Shown here: positions 12,250 to 23,089 of the stretch, in pieces
How the letters are laid out: each line of letters begins with the position of its first letter
Position numbering within the stretch: the stretch's first letter is position 1
Assembly (NCBI GenBank): GCA_030549495.1
Contig: JAUIRK010001046.1
Coordinates: forward strand, 62,001 to 126,000
Source of the DNA: Nectonema munidae
Lineage: Eukaryota; Nematomorpha; Nectonematoida; Nectonematidae
DNA: 64,000 nucleotides
Direction of reading: 5' to 3'
Made by a program: the position numbers and the translations under genes
Notes under the pieces: generated by a model
Database searches by the model: none
What the model was told of the DNA's origin: nothing
What the model saw: the letters and a program-made list of their open reading frames with translations, nothing else

Positions 12250-12800
12250 TAATTATTTTAGTGTAGGAGGTGCGTAGAATGGAAAGGTTGAGAACCACTG
12301 ATATCGAGTATTGCTTGTTGAATCCGCACATGGAATAATTTACCAGAATGCGTGATATTCTGATTTTTATCTGGAAATATTATTTTGATGATGGATTTTG
12401 CTTCTTTACAGTATTCATATCAAGATTGGAGAAATGAAGATCCTAATTTTATTCAACTATTTATTTAAGCATTTGAGGCATTGGTTCCCAAAAATAAGCG
12501 CCTGCTTTTTCATATAACTTAGAAGAAGCTATTTTTATTTTATGGATCACGTACGACACGTTGTGCTTGAAAGTCCTAAATAGTGTTTCGCTTGTGTTTC
12601 AGTATATTTCAATATTTCACACAATGTAGCACTTTTTACACTAACCTTTAACATATCTAAATAGCATATATAAATTTGTTGAGTCAATGATAGTAAATTA
12701 ATGTAAATAATTTTATCCCAGCGAATTCGCTTAAGAAACTTTAAAGAGCCGCATATGGCCCGCTGGGCCGACGAACTAGAATTTCCAATGGAATTCAATA
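12250..12800. mobile_element. hAT relic: terminal repeat and non-coding interior
   Basis: The segment gaaaggttgagaaccactg ends at 12300 and matches the hAT/Charlie terminal consensus in complement (CAGTGGTTCTCAACC). Around 12740-12770 the minus strand reads ggcccagcgggccatatgcg, a GC-rich word typical of the 5' interior of such elements. No usable transposase frame remains. Limits are approximate, and the two pieces may come from different copies. Confidence 0.45.
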
Positions 12801-13150
12801 AAGATTAGTCAAAAGAGTCAGCTTTGTGTGAAATGAGTTAATGTCATTAATTTTAATATTCACATTAAAATAGGGTTGGGAGATGATTCGGTGAAGACGC
12901 AAACTTTGAAGGGATAAGAGTGTGTATCTATTAACATTTAAGAGTCTGTATCTGATCGGAAGTGGATTTCATAAGTATTTTTAATAATGAAAAAAAAAAT
13001 TAATTTTTGTAAGCATATGAAGTGGCCCTTTTTTAGTCAAGATGGAATGTAAGAGTTGGCTTCAAATCTCCTAAACTCCCAACAAATTATATAATAAAAC
13101 TCCTAAACAAATTATATAAAAGAGATGAAATGAAATCAGGAAAGGAATAC

Positions 13151-13293
13151 ATTTGAGCGTATTGGAATAATAGGATGCGTGTGGCTGATCTTGTGACCAA
13201 TGCGTTGTGCTCTGAAAGTCTGCTTCACTACTGCTGTGATTCATGTAGGAGGAAAGGGTGCAAGCGAGAACTCTTTTCAAGTAGTTCAGTTGT
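13151..13293 (-). CDS. Candidate later exon of the TEX10-like gene
   Basis: This minus-strand stretch sits between an acceptor (tttgcaaag) and a donor (AAAT before gtattcc). Its frame reads QLNYLKRVLACTLSSYMNH and then HWSQDQPHASYYSNTLK. In position and pattern it resembles the TEX10 segment after the HEAT-like repeats (LKVLVRLSKFLQAL and NPHATSNS in the vertebrate protein), but identity is low. Its phase does not match the best donor guess of exon 3, so at least one boundary, or an exon in between, is missing. Confidence 0.35.
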
Positions 13294-13396
13294 CTTTGCA
13301 AATGAGAAGAAAAGTTGGTGTTTGCTTCTTGCGAAAAAACTTAAATAAGAGAGTACATTGAAAAATAATACAAATAGTGGCTTAAAACACTGACAT

Positions 13397-14135
13397 TAGG
13401 GTTCGAAAATTACCGAAAATATCATTACTGGAAAATCTCCGGACAGAAGATAATTTTGCCAGTTTTTACCGGTTTTAATAATTTTTATGCATTTTTTGAC
13501 TAAATAATACAAAAAACATCTATGTCAAAATAACTTTCATTAGCTATTTAACTCTTTCAAATTAGATTCAATTGGAGAAGTTTAGCATAAATTTGTCTTA
13601 AGGTTGAGAAATTAAAATTTTGAAGAATAATATGATTCTAAAAAGCATAATGTGTCTTGGGGATAATCGAGAACGAAGCTTTGGTAATAAAAACAGGCTG
13701 CAGAAGAAAAAGCTCTTTCGCACTCTACTCTTGTTGCTCTCTTAATGTTAAAAAACTTTAATAACGTTTCTCCAATCTACATGATCTTTTTCCAGTAACA
13801 TCAAATAACTTCTTTTCATTTGCTCAAATCGATTTCGCTATTTAGACATGAAGAAAGTTCGGCTTTTTTTAAATTTTATTAATGACTTCTTTGTTATATC
13901 TCTGAAGCATTGTATCATCTGTGATGGTGTCTGATTCTTTCAATAATTTAGTTTCATGAGCTCTATCATCTTTTTTCTTTTTGCGTCATTTTCTTTATAA
14001 GAGGGAAAAAGCATATTGTTTGGTAATGAATTTTTTTTGAGATTTTCTAATCACCGGTAAAAGGTGTTTGGCAACGGTAAAGTAAAAAGTATTTTTACCG
14101 ATAAATTACAGATAAAAAATTACGGGGTTCGAACC
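13397..14135 (-). mobile_element. Non-autonomous hAT relic with ACCGGT subterminal palindromes
   Basis: The left end is tagggttcgaaaattaccg. The right end, in complement, is ggttcgaaccccgtaattt. Copies of ttaccg, accggtaaa and tttttaccggtttt lie near both ends. In the interior (about 13735-13640, minus) the hAT dimerisation motif reads ATRVECERAFSSAACF and continues after a frameshift as ITKASFSIIPKTHYAF, close to the usual SERAFSAAGLFVTKLRSRLSD pattern. Most of the transposase is missing. No clear target duplication was seen. Confidence 0.7.
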
Positions 14136-15660
14136 GTAATTGAAATCTCATTTACCCCATTTGATATACAAACAATATCCCTAACCTTTTTCATCCCACT
14201 GATGATAATAATAATAATAATGAGATTTATTTTGAAAAACTATATTATTTTATCTTTTAGCTATAAGAAAAAGAAAAAAATGCTTAATTTTTTTTTCTAA
14301 AACTCCAGTCAAAATATAAAGACGTTCCCAAATGGGAAAAAAACTTTGTAAAGTATTCCATTTAATGAGAAAACATTAATCGTTTATTAGATCTAAACTT
14401 TAGCACAAACATCAGCCATAATAGTTAACATAAAAAAAACATGTGATGTTATTCTTGTTTGAAATTTTAATTTAACATGTTAGGGTTTAACGCATCATAG
14501 ATAAAGAAAATGAATACACAGAAAAAGCAACACTTTTTAAGGGTGGTCGTGCCTTTTGCTGTGCTTTTAAAAATCAAGTACGAAAATCCGTCCTTATTAT
14601 TATTATTATCCGCCAACCTCAACATTCGTCAGGTTTTTTTGGAAAACAGATTTCCTTATGACAGGAATTTTTGTTTGGATGATCCGCCAATCTCAAAGAT
14701 CCGTTATTTTTTCAAGAACAAAATCTGATGGCGAAAACGCAGCTTCACTGTAATTAATACAAATCACTTTAAAATTTGATTAGTTAGAAAAAAATTTCTA
14801 TTTCTGTCAAACATACATACACCAATAAGAGCAAATATAACAATGTGGTTATGTTTTTTTAAGATTATGGACATGAAAAATGATTTTGACACGAATGAAA
14901 ATGTATTCAAGTATATTTATTTGGGACACCTTTGCTTCCCAAATTTTTACTCATTTTTTCGTTTATAACTTTATATTTTATAAAAAGAAAATATGGAGGC
15001 GGAAAAACAAAAATGACTACAATGGTTACCATCTTTATCGCTTCTATGTGCAAAGAGCGTAACAATAATAATAAAAAATCGATTTTACGGCTACTTTCCC
15101 GGCCAGCTAGGGTCTAGCCGGTGTTGCAACAACGAAAACGCATATAAAAAGAGTACCTTATTTTACATTTACAAAATTCCCTATTTTGTTCATTTCCTAT
15201 TTTTAAATTCCATTTTTTCATATCCTTAAGAACTATTACTTTCCATGTAAGTCTGGAATTTGATAATTAATTTTTATATTTTGATATAATTATTGATAAA
15301 ATGAATGATGCCACCCTCAATTTTATATTTTATCTTTGTTATACATAGTATTAAAGGTTCGATTCTTTTTTAAAAAACAAGATACCGCCCTTACTTTTAT
15401 ATCATTTCATTAAAAGAAACAGAAGTAAAACAGTTTGAATCACGATACATTTAAAGCAGACTATTTTCATTTCTTAGGACACCGATATCCGACTGGTCGT
15501 TAAAGGCTTAGAAAATTTGTAAACATTCTATTTTTAGATTATTATCTTAAAAGAGTTCATGGGCAGCATTAGATGATAATCGTGCCCCCTGCTTTGAAGC
15601 ATCGTAAATTAGAAGATGCAAAATACAGGCAATTAAAAAAATACAAAGCTATTGTGGAGA
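14136..15660. other. AT-rich stretch without a recognisable gene
   Basis: Short open frames at 14510, 14880 and 14932 show no family I know. A GC-rich imperfect palindrome, ccggccagctagggtctagccgg without its centre, lies at about 15099-15121 and may be the end of a repeat. If the TEX10-like exon model is right, this is intronic. Confidence 0.5.
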
Positions 15661-15734
15661 ATGTCAAGGAAGGCTCGGGCCGGGGTTAGAGAGCATCTTT
15701 TCAAATGAACTACGAATTGAAAATGAGAAAATAC

Positions 15735-16020
15735 CATCAATATTTTTGAATAGACTATCCGAACTCCAAACCTTTAAAACGAAAGGAAGGAAGAATCTAA
15801 CGAACACTCTAAACTTTTGAATCGGCAAATTCATGATGAAATCAAGGAAATGTGATCCTTCTTTGCGGAGTTGACTATTCACGTGAAACATGGAGGATTG
15901 GGTGGAGAGAACGATAAAGTTTAGGAAGGGAGTCAAGATCTGAATCGAAGCAATTGACACAAACAACTTCAACATCTTCCAAGAAGTATTTCTGATGAAC
16001 AAGACTTGATGGCATGTCAT
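15735..16020 (-). CDS. TEX10: TEX10-like exon 3
   Basis: It starts after a tttttag acceptor at 16021-16022. The frame reads NTSWKMLKLFVSIASIQILT, then FLNFIVLSTQSSMF and LDFIMNLPIQKF, matching the family's pattern of leucine-rich HEAT helices (LLQFLAPKIRAEQISPFFPL in vertebrates). The frame stays open to 15664, but the best donor is GATG before gtatttt, giving an end at 15735. The 3' border is therefore a judgement. Confidence 0.65.
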
Positions 16021-19000
16021 CTAAAAAGAATCATCAAGGTTAGATTGAATCGAAGCAATGCAATGATGCTATAATCCAAACAGAAACTTTAGTCTATATT
16101 GCTTTATTAAATTTGAAAAGTATCTGCGTATCCTATCTTCTTAAAATTACAAAATGGCCAAACTGCTTCTCCGCCTTTATTTTATTCCATTATATGAGAG
16201 TCTCCGCTAACTTGATTCTTGGTAAATTCAATATTCCACCTTTTTTTGCTAAATTTATCGTCTTTAATAAGCTTTACCTTGAATACTTTAACTTTTGTTC
16301 TGTTCACTATGTTTGCATAATTTTCTTTCTTTGATATAAAATATTTTGGTGTCTTTTAGCGAAAATATGTTTAAATTAAAATAATATAATTCCTTTACTT
16401 TATGTTACATTTGAATGATATTTTTCTATTTACAGCATAATTTAGGAATAAACCTCTAGCTATTGTAAACTAGTATTGTACGCTGTTTCTAGTAAACATT
16501 TCCAAATAATAGACAATTTTTAGCGTTTGGGGCAGTGATTCTGTACCTTGAATATGAATTGTACTTCATAATTTTGACCCAAGTAGAAAAGTTATAGAAA
16601 AAATTGCAAAATTATTGATTTATTAATTTTAATGTACACAAGTTTTAGTTTTATATATATATGATGTCTTGTATGAATAGAACAGCACACACCATGTGTC
16701 CATGGACTAAAGAGAAAATTAATTCCGTGATATATGTCTAGGCGGGATTATTAAGTAAGGTTTATAAAAAAAAAATTTTAAAAAACAAAAAAAAAAATTA
16801 CATTCCATTTAGCAAGATTTTTTAAGTTTTCTGCTGGTCACTAGTGCAATGTTGGCTTTAAATTTCACCCTACGTAAAAAAAGACTTAAAATTACTGCTC
16901 TTGGGTTCAATATAAAGAAATTTCGCTGTAAATCAAGGTATATTTGTATATTAAGGAAAACTTATTTACTATAATCCCAGGAAAAATTTGTTTTGCTTCA
17001 TTCTAGATACATGAGCTTTTTTAGTGTCAGAGATTTATATCCTGAAAAATAGAACTGGATTTGACGCCATTCATTACACCTTTGATATCAATAAAATATC
17101 AATCAGCATGCAAAGAAAAAAGTATTTTAATGCATATTGAATATGCACATAAATAACTTTTTTACTCATTAAATTGATAAAACGTTTTATAGCTTCTCCA
17201 TGATTTTGTCAAACTCCTTAATTACATTTTTCGACTTTTCCTTCTTTTCACAGAAGAAACGCCAGATTTTTTATTTACCTGAAAAGGAAAATAGGTCCAA
17301 AATGATCGATACCTATAAAAAACTATCTCATCGGTATTTTTTTAGCTTTTCACAGGCAGTATTGAACTTCTTATTGAAGTATCGTTAAAGAAGAAGAAAT
17401 TAAATAAGTAAATCATATTCATTATCACAAAAAATTGGATGATGTTTTATAGCGAATACAAAAAAAATTATTTAGCCGTTTAGTTTGTTGGATTTGGAAT
17501 CAGTTGTGCACTAGAAGAGAAGGGAGCTCACTGCGAATACAACTCACGTGTACATCATAAAAATGTAATACAAATAGTGTAGGCTTCAACAATGTTACAA
17601 TGGTTGCTACAGGTATTCTTCTTACAATGCATGCCTATATTCCTGCATTATTCAGTTTTCGGCGTTATGGAATGCAATTACAAATAGGGCAGCAAATTAA
17701 TACATGTTCCGGGGCACTTGTGCAAGGTATGCCACTACTAACTTGTGTAATTTATCAGGATTTCACAGCATTGTAATTACTTATTCTTCTTTATTGGCTA
17801 CACCTTGTCTTTGCCAGCAAATGGCTATAACATCAGAGTTTGTTGCGTTCTGCTATCGTCACCAAACTTATTGTGATTGCTGTCTTTCTTACTTCTTCGT
17901 TCCTTATCTTCTCTTTCAATGTTACCGCCATCATCCTTCAAACTTCTTTCAGCAAGTAGCATCATTTTCATCGTAGAATAAGTTAAACTTTGAAAAGATT
18001 TACTTGTGAATTCAGGGTTCATCTGTACAAATCCAATTTTAGATATTTTCAAAAACGGATTACTATTGAATGACAAGAGTGACAAAAAATACGGAAATTC
18101 AAAGGATCGACAAATCAAAGGAGTGACATAATAAAAAATACTTTAAAAGATATCGACACTAACTCGAAGACTAATTAACCAACTTATCTACTAACGAACC
18201 AACTTATCAATTAACTAATAAACTAACTAACTAAATTACTAACTAGCTCACTAACCGTTGAGTACTATTTAATTGTGTCACTCCTTTGATTTGTCATTCA
18301 TGTGAACATTAAGGAGGGACAACTTTTGTTTTGTCACTCCTTTGAACGCATCCTTACGAAACAGAGAAAAATTTTTTTATTTTGTTTACCGATTTTATAA
18401 GGACTGGTCCATGTCAACACAATAATAACAAACTTCTTAGGAAGGAAGCGGGCATTATTTGCATTGAAGCTTGACAGTAATAACTTTGAAAATATCAGCT
18501 TACGCGAAATTCGCGTTAAGTAAATTTTTCTAAAAGACACGAAAATACTTTATAAATGAAACCTGCTTAGAGCGCCACCTTTATAAGCCCGCCATCCTTA
18601 TAAGGGCGCCAGACTGTGGTTTCCCCAAAATAATTTTGTATACTTTTTCATTGATGTGAGATCCAGAAGAGCGCCACCTGTCTAACGCAGCCAAGCGCCA
18701 GGGTTTTTTCAGCTAAGAGCGCGATATCTTTGCGAATATAATTTTATATACACCCGAACGAGGCAGTTTTTCTTATCAAGTAAGTTTAGTTCACAATTTT
18801 TTATTATAAAAATACAAATAAGGTTTGAGTGACGTGTGTATGTACAAATAAACAATCAAAAGTAAATTTAGATGTAATGTGTCTTATTGTTGGATCATAG
18901 AAACATGTGTGAATGTATGTGTTATGTAAATATTGTTCGGTTATTCATGAGATTTTTTTTATTTCGTTAGCAAGTCTATCACTCTGAACAATCTATCTAT

Positions 19001-22000
19001 GCCCCTAGCAATAAGACACATTACATCTAAATGTACTTTTCACTCTTTTTTGCACATTATGTAATTAAATTTTCATTTTAAAATCAATGTTTTCGTTTTC
19101 AAATTTTTTTTAGATTCCTAATTTTAAGTTTTCTAATAACCCATAAAATGAAAACATTAATGTTATCCGAAAAAGTTAAAGTTATTGAACTGTATGAAAA
19201 TGTTAAAAGCTCTCGCAAAGTAGGTGAAACTTTTGGTGTGAGCAAGGATCAGGTACAGAGAATTATTTTGAAAAAAAAAGAAATTTTTCAGGAGTATGAA
19301 GGTAACACATTTTCTGCACGTAAACGCCAAGGTAGAAAAACCGGTAATGAGGAAATTAACAATTTAATATTTAAGTGCTTCAAAGATGTAACATCTAAAA
19401 AAGATCTTCTAAATGGTCCTTTAATACAAAGTCAAACTTCACGTTTGAAAAAGACTTAAAAATAGAGTCATTTCGAGCTTCAAATGGATGGTTGCAAAGT
19501 TTTTTTTTAAAAGAAATAATATTGTTCTTGATACAGCTACTGGAGAGCAGAACCAAGTAGAATTAAGTATCATAACAAGCTGGAAAGAAAGCTTGCACCA
19601 AATTTGTAAAGATTATAAACTTGAAGACATTTTCAACATGGATGAAACAGAGCTGTATTTTCGAAGCGATGCTACAAAAAACATATCAGGTTAAAAATAC
19701 AGATTGCTCTGGTATCAAAAACTCTAAAGAACGAATAACAGTCCTTTTGTGTTGCTATATGACTGGAGAGAAACTCAAGAGAGTTGTGATTGGAAAAAAA
19801 CAAGAAACCACGTTGCTTCAAAGCTATAAATGTTGACAATCTACCTGTTACTTACTTAAATAACTCAAAAGCTTGGATGAGTGGTGATTTCTTCACAATT
19901 TGGTTAGAAAAGTTGAATAAAAGCATTCAAGCACAAAAACGTAAAATTTTATTTTCTTAGATATGCGTCTGGTCATTTTCATCTCAATGCTGAAAACGTA
20001 AAGTTAATTTTTTTGCCTGCAAAAACAAAACATGAATGTCAACCAATGGATCAAGGAATCATCCAGACTGTGAAATTAAAATTCTAGAAAAAACAATTTA
20101 CTTACATATTAAATAAATAAAAAATTGATGCAACTATTAGTGGGTCTGAAGTTCTTCGTAAAATAACACTTTTTCAAGTCATATCTTGGTTAAGTAAGTC
20201 ATGGGATGAAGTCGAAAGCACGACAATTCAGAAGTGTTTTGCTCGTTTCGATTTTGAAGAAAATAATTCATCATTCTTTATAGAAAATGAAAAAGATGAC
20301 AACTTCGATGATATACCTACACCAATATTATCACTTTCAAAAGATTTGTTCAATCACGACTATAGCAAACTTGATGAAATTGACAAGAATTTAGATACTA
20401 ATGACGAGTTGATGAACTGGAATCTATCTGCCCAAGAACTAATTGTTCTTGAAAATGCAAGCAACTCATATGATAGTGACAATGATGTTAATTCTCAGAA
20501 TGATATAAAGAGCGTCAACAGTGAGGAATCTAAACCTTGTCAAGTGATTGAAGCCTTACGCTACCTTGAAGAGTTAAAAAGATTTGCTTTGCACCATGGT
20601 GATGCCTCATACTTGAGCAAAGTTGTTGATTTAGAAAACAGCACATCTACAAAGAGCATTAAAAAACAAAACAGTCTTTTATTAATGGTTATTTCAAAAT
20701 TAAAAAATTTTCAAAAAACACATGTATAAAGAGTAAAAACAAAGAGTAAAAGCAATATTTTGATTTTTCTTTATTTAAAAATTAATTGTTCCCTGTTTAA
20801 GAAAGCCACCTGTCTTCTTCTTCATCTTATCCCCTTATTGGGGGTCGATGGCTTTGATTCGTTCTCTCCAAAGCTTTCTGTCTGTAGCATCGCTGTCTTT
20901 CAAACCAAATTTTTTCATACTTTCTTCCAAACCATCTCCCCATCTCATTTGTTGCCTTCCTCTTTTTCTTTTTACCCACTCATCGTATGCTTTCCTTATT
21001 TTCTCATCTTTTCCCTTCTCAGCACGTGTCCATGCCATCTCATTTTGTTCTTTTCGATTACATCTATCACACTCGTCATGACTTTTGTTCTTCGTCTTAT
21101 TTCTTTATTCCTGATTCAATCTCTTCTTGTTACATTTAACATCATTCTCAGCATTTTCATTTCCGACACTTCCAGCTTGTTCTTTTCTTTCTTTTTCAGA
21201 CACCAACATTCTGAACCGGAAGTCATGATTGGTCTCACTATGGCTAAATACACTTTGGCCTTCAGTTTCATGGGCAGCTTTTATCGTTTAAAACAGTCTT
21301 AACTTCTTTCCATTTTGCCCACCTCGCAATCAACCTCGACTGTACATCCTTACTTCAACAATCCTTCCTTTTCAATAACTGACCCTTGAAAGCCACCTGT
21401 CTAAGGGGGACAATTAAGTTTTGTCCCAAACCTGGCTCTCTTAAACAGGTTACAATGTATCAAAGAAAATAAATTATGCAAACATAGTGAGCAAAACAAA
21501 AGTTAAAGTATTCAAGGTAAAGCTTATTAAAGACGATAAATTTAGCAAAAGAGGTAGGATATTGAATTTACCAAGAATCAAGTTAGCGGAGACTCTCATA
21601 TAATGGAATAAAATAAAGGCAGAGAAGCAGTTTGGCCATTTTGTAATTTTAAGAAGATAGGATACGCAGATACTTTTTAAATTTAATAAAGCAATATAGA
21701 CGTTTTGAAATTTACACACATATGACAGAAACCAAATGATGTATCAGAACACAGATTTCAGCAATCAATGTATTTTTAATGAACAAATCGACATTAAAAA
21801 ATATTTTTAATCCTAAAAGAATTAAATGTAAGGAAAGAATATCAACACAAATTAAGCAATAACTTAGGTGCAGTAGGATGCAAGAAGAAAGAGATTTGGT
21901 TAAAGATAAAGACAGTGGGCTGAAAAAGTGGTGTTTAAAAAAAGCTTACACCGAATAAGATGGAGAGAAGAGAAGCAACGTCAATCTCACTCGTTTTAAT

Positions 22001-22956
22001 TGGTCCATTCAAGAATTCCTTCAATTTCTTCAAGGTAGCACAAACAACTGTTGTATCATGGTGTTTCAATTTTTCCAGGATAACCTGAAAATGAAATGAA
22101 AGTTAAAGAGAAGGCTTTGTAAGAGAATGTAGAGAATTGTTCGTTATTTTGTAAAACTACAAATAATATAATCTCTACATATACAAGATGAACAAGACTA
22201 CAAATAATATAAGAAGCAAGCAAATAACCAAGAAAGACTAGGAAATTTTATTGAAATTAAAAAGGATTTTTCATGTAAGATTGTGTGTTTTTTGAATGCA
22301 AACTTTGACAATTCTATCTAAAAAAATTTGTTGAGATACGAAGTTATGTGTATGCCAGTAAAGTCAGTTGTATCTTAAAGGAGCCAGTCTTCAAACAACT
22401 GTCAACTAACTAAAAACACGACTAAGTTTACTTCATTTCTTACAATGAATCACTTGTACGCAGATACATCACTAACTAAAACTAAAACATCGCTTGTTAA
22501 GTTATATAGATATAACTAACTATTTAAGTAAGATAGAAACCTTTTTTAGAGTATCAAGATATCTAAAACAAACATTACCTATACAACAGATTTTGAGTTA
22601 AAAAGTGGTGAAACAGAATGAACGTACAATTCACACCCACCATTTCAGAAAATGTCAAATAAAAATCTCTGGCCTAAGAAGAATTTTCACTATACACTTG
22701 TAAAAGTGATACAGCTCGGAAAGCAGGTATCTAGATATAACCCTACTAACTTAAAGGTAGTCACCGTAAAAGAATCTCCATCTTTGACAAATTTATTGTG
22801 AGTTGGAGCGGATAATTGTTCATGAATTAAAATTTTTTTGACGGAAAGAGTAGGAAGTGTGTCTGTTTTCAATGACTTGGGGAGTCGTTTTCCAACTTTT
22901 AATTTCACTTTCTGAAAATCCTTCTTAGCATTTTTCTTTTTTTTGCTTTTGGACAT
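15735..22956 (-). CDS. TEX10: TEX10/IPI1-like protein (Rix1 complex), partial gene model
   Basis: TEX10 (yeast Ipi1) is a HEAT-repeat subunit of the nucleolar Rix1/PELP1-TEX10-WDR18 complex, which acts in 60S ribosomal subunit maturation. Three minus-strand exons are supported: 22956-22747, 22084-21950 and 16020 to about 15735. The start ATG has an in-frame TAA directly before it. The N-terminus is strongly basic and contains KDFQKVKLKVGKRLPKS, the hallmark opening of TEX10. Exon 2 (VILEKLKHHDTTVV and following) and exon 3 (MLKLFVSIASIQILTPFLNF and following) match the first HEAT-like region. Exons 1-2 and 2-3 join in phase 0 with GT-AG borders. Intron 2 is about 5.9 kb and holds a Tigger element and two inverted copies of a 245-bp repeat. 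The C-terminal part is not securely identified; candidates lie at 13151-13293 and 10829-11166. Confidence 0.75.
16092..16336 (+). repeat. 245-bp repeat, copy A (inverted partner at 21458-21701)
   Basis: This segment and the reverse complement of 21458-21701 agree over their whole length with about ten differences by eye. It begins gtctatattgctttattaaa and ends ctttgata; flanks on either side do not match. It lies 71 bp upstream of TEX10-like exon 3, near the acceptor end of intron 2. I see no terminal inverted repeats or polymerase III boxes, so the repeat family is unknown. The short shared open frame is probably fortuitous. Confidence 0.9.
16337..18100. other. Intronic AT-rich DNA (TEX10-like intron 2)
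   Basis: No gene is recognised. Open frames at 17704 (+) and 17825 (-) have no family resemblance I can name. The stretch lies inside the proposed intron 2. Confidence 0.5.
18109..18295. repeat. Fold-back repeat with a CTAA-rich tandem core
   Basis: A perfect 19-bp inverted repeat, gacaaatcaaaggagtgac, lies at 18109-18127 and, in complement, at 18277-18295. Between the arms is an irregular tandem of ctaa, ccaa and cttat words (about 18160-18257). Partial further copies of the arm (gtgacaaaaa near 18080, tgtcactcctttgaa near 18337) suggest a slightly larger element or nested copies. It looks like a MITE with a microsatellite core. Confidence 0.75.
19148..20729 (+). pseudogene. Tigger/pogo transposase, disrupted
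   Basis: The N-terminus has the CENP-B/Psq-like helix-turn-helix (LSEKVKVIELYENVKSSRKV, FGVSKDQVQRIILKKKEI). The DDE core shows FNMDETELYF for the first Asp, and RYASGHFHLN where LDNASGH is expected, so the second Asp is lost or shifted. CQPMDQGIIQTVKLKF carries the third Asp. The acidic C-terminus (20346-20729) is open. The pieces lie in several frames with stops between them, so the gene is dead. Confidence 0.85.
20816..21387 (-). mobile_element. 5'-truncated LINE inserted in the Tigger element, 15-bp target duplication
   Basis: Minus-strand frames read SGSECWCLKKKERTSW, then IRNKEIRRRTKVM and MRWHGHVLR, then KRGRQQMRWGDGLEESMKKF and DRKLWRERIKAIDPQ. This is the C-terminal tail of an RTE/CR1-like ORF2 (YGSECW, IRNEEIRRRT, RGRQKMRW, DRKLWR). 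The 3' end is followed by a GAAGAAGA-type tail next to 20816. The insert is bounded by a perfect direct repeat, gaaagccacctgtct, at 20801-20815 and 21388-21402, the target duplication. The 5' end is truncated within ORF2. Confidence 0.9.
21458..21701 (-). repeat. 245-bp repeat, copy B (inverted partner at 16092-16336)
   Basis: This is the reverse-complement copy of 16092-16336, with about ten differences by eye. It starts 8 bp after the right end of the Tigger element and ends about 250 bp before the donor of TEX10-like exon 2 (counting along the plus strand). The two copies therefore sit near the two ends of the same intron in opposite orientation. Confidence 0.9.
21950..22084 (-). CDS. TEX10: TEX10-like exon 2
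   Basis: It is 135 nt, 45 codons, phase 0 on both sides. The acceptor is cattttcag and the donor GGT before gtaagc. It encodes VILEKLKHHDTTVVCATLKK and continues to SLLSILFG, a HEAT-like helix pair in the position of the vertebrate DLLSQMHHYNAGVKQSALLG segment. Confidence 0.75.
22747..22956 (-). CDS. TEX10: TEX10-like exon 1 (start codon)
   Basis: It is 210 nt, 70 codons, ending TTFKL before gtaggg in phase 0. The ATG at 22956 is preceded immediately by an in-frame TAA. The MSKSKKKKNAKKDFQKVKLK opening is Lys-rich like the TEX10/IPI1 N-terminus, which is nuclear or nucleolar. The remaining residues link to the HEAT region. Confidence 0.8.
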
Positions 22957-23089
22957 TTATATTTTCACTCCAGATCTAAACAAAATTTAAGGGTAAAATT
23001 CAAATTTAATTATCATATATGCAAAGCAGAGCCCTTTATAAATTTTTATTTTCTACTCACAGAGTTTTATTATACAAAATTCAAAATAA

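Larger units (their letters stand above)
18561..21450 (+). mobile_element. Tigger/pogo DNA transposon, copy 1, with a nested LINE
   Basis: The left end reads acctgcttagagcgccacc; the right end in complement reads acctgtttaagagagccagg, an imperfect terminal repeat. The words gccacctgtct and agcgcca recur near the left end (18665-18705). The body encodes a pogo-type transposase (19148-20729). A truncated LINE is inserted at 20816-21387. Without the LINE the element is about 2.3 kb, normal for Tigger. It lies in TEX10-like intron 2. Confidence 0.75.

Noticed and set aside
16113-16334. Small conserved gene, because the same 70-residue frame appears at 16113 (+) and 21719 (-)
   Set aside because: The shared frame follows from the duplicated 245-bp DNA; differences include indels that do not respect codons, and it sits in an intron.
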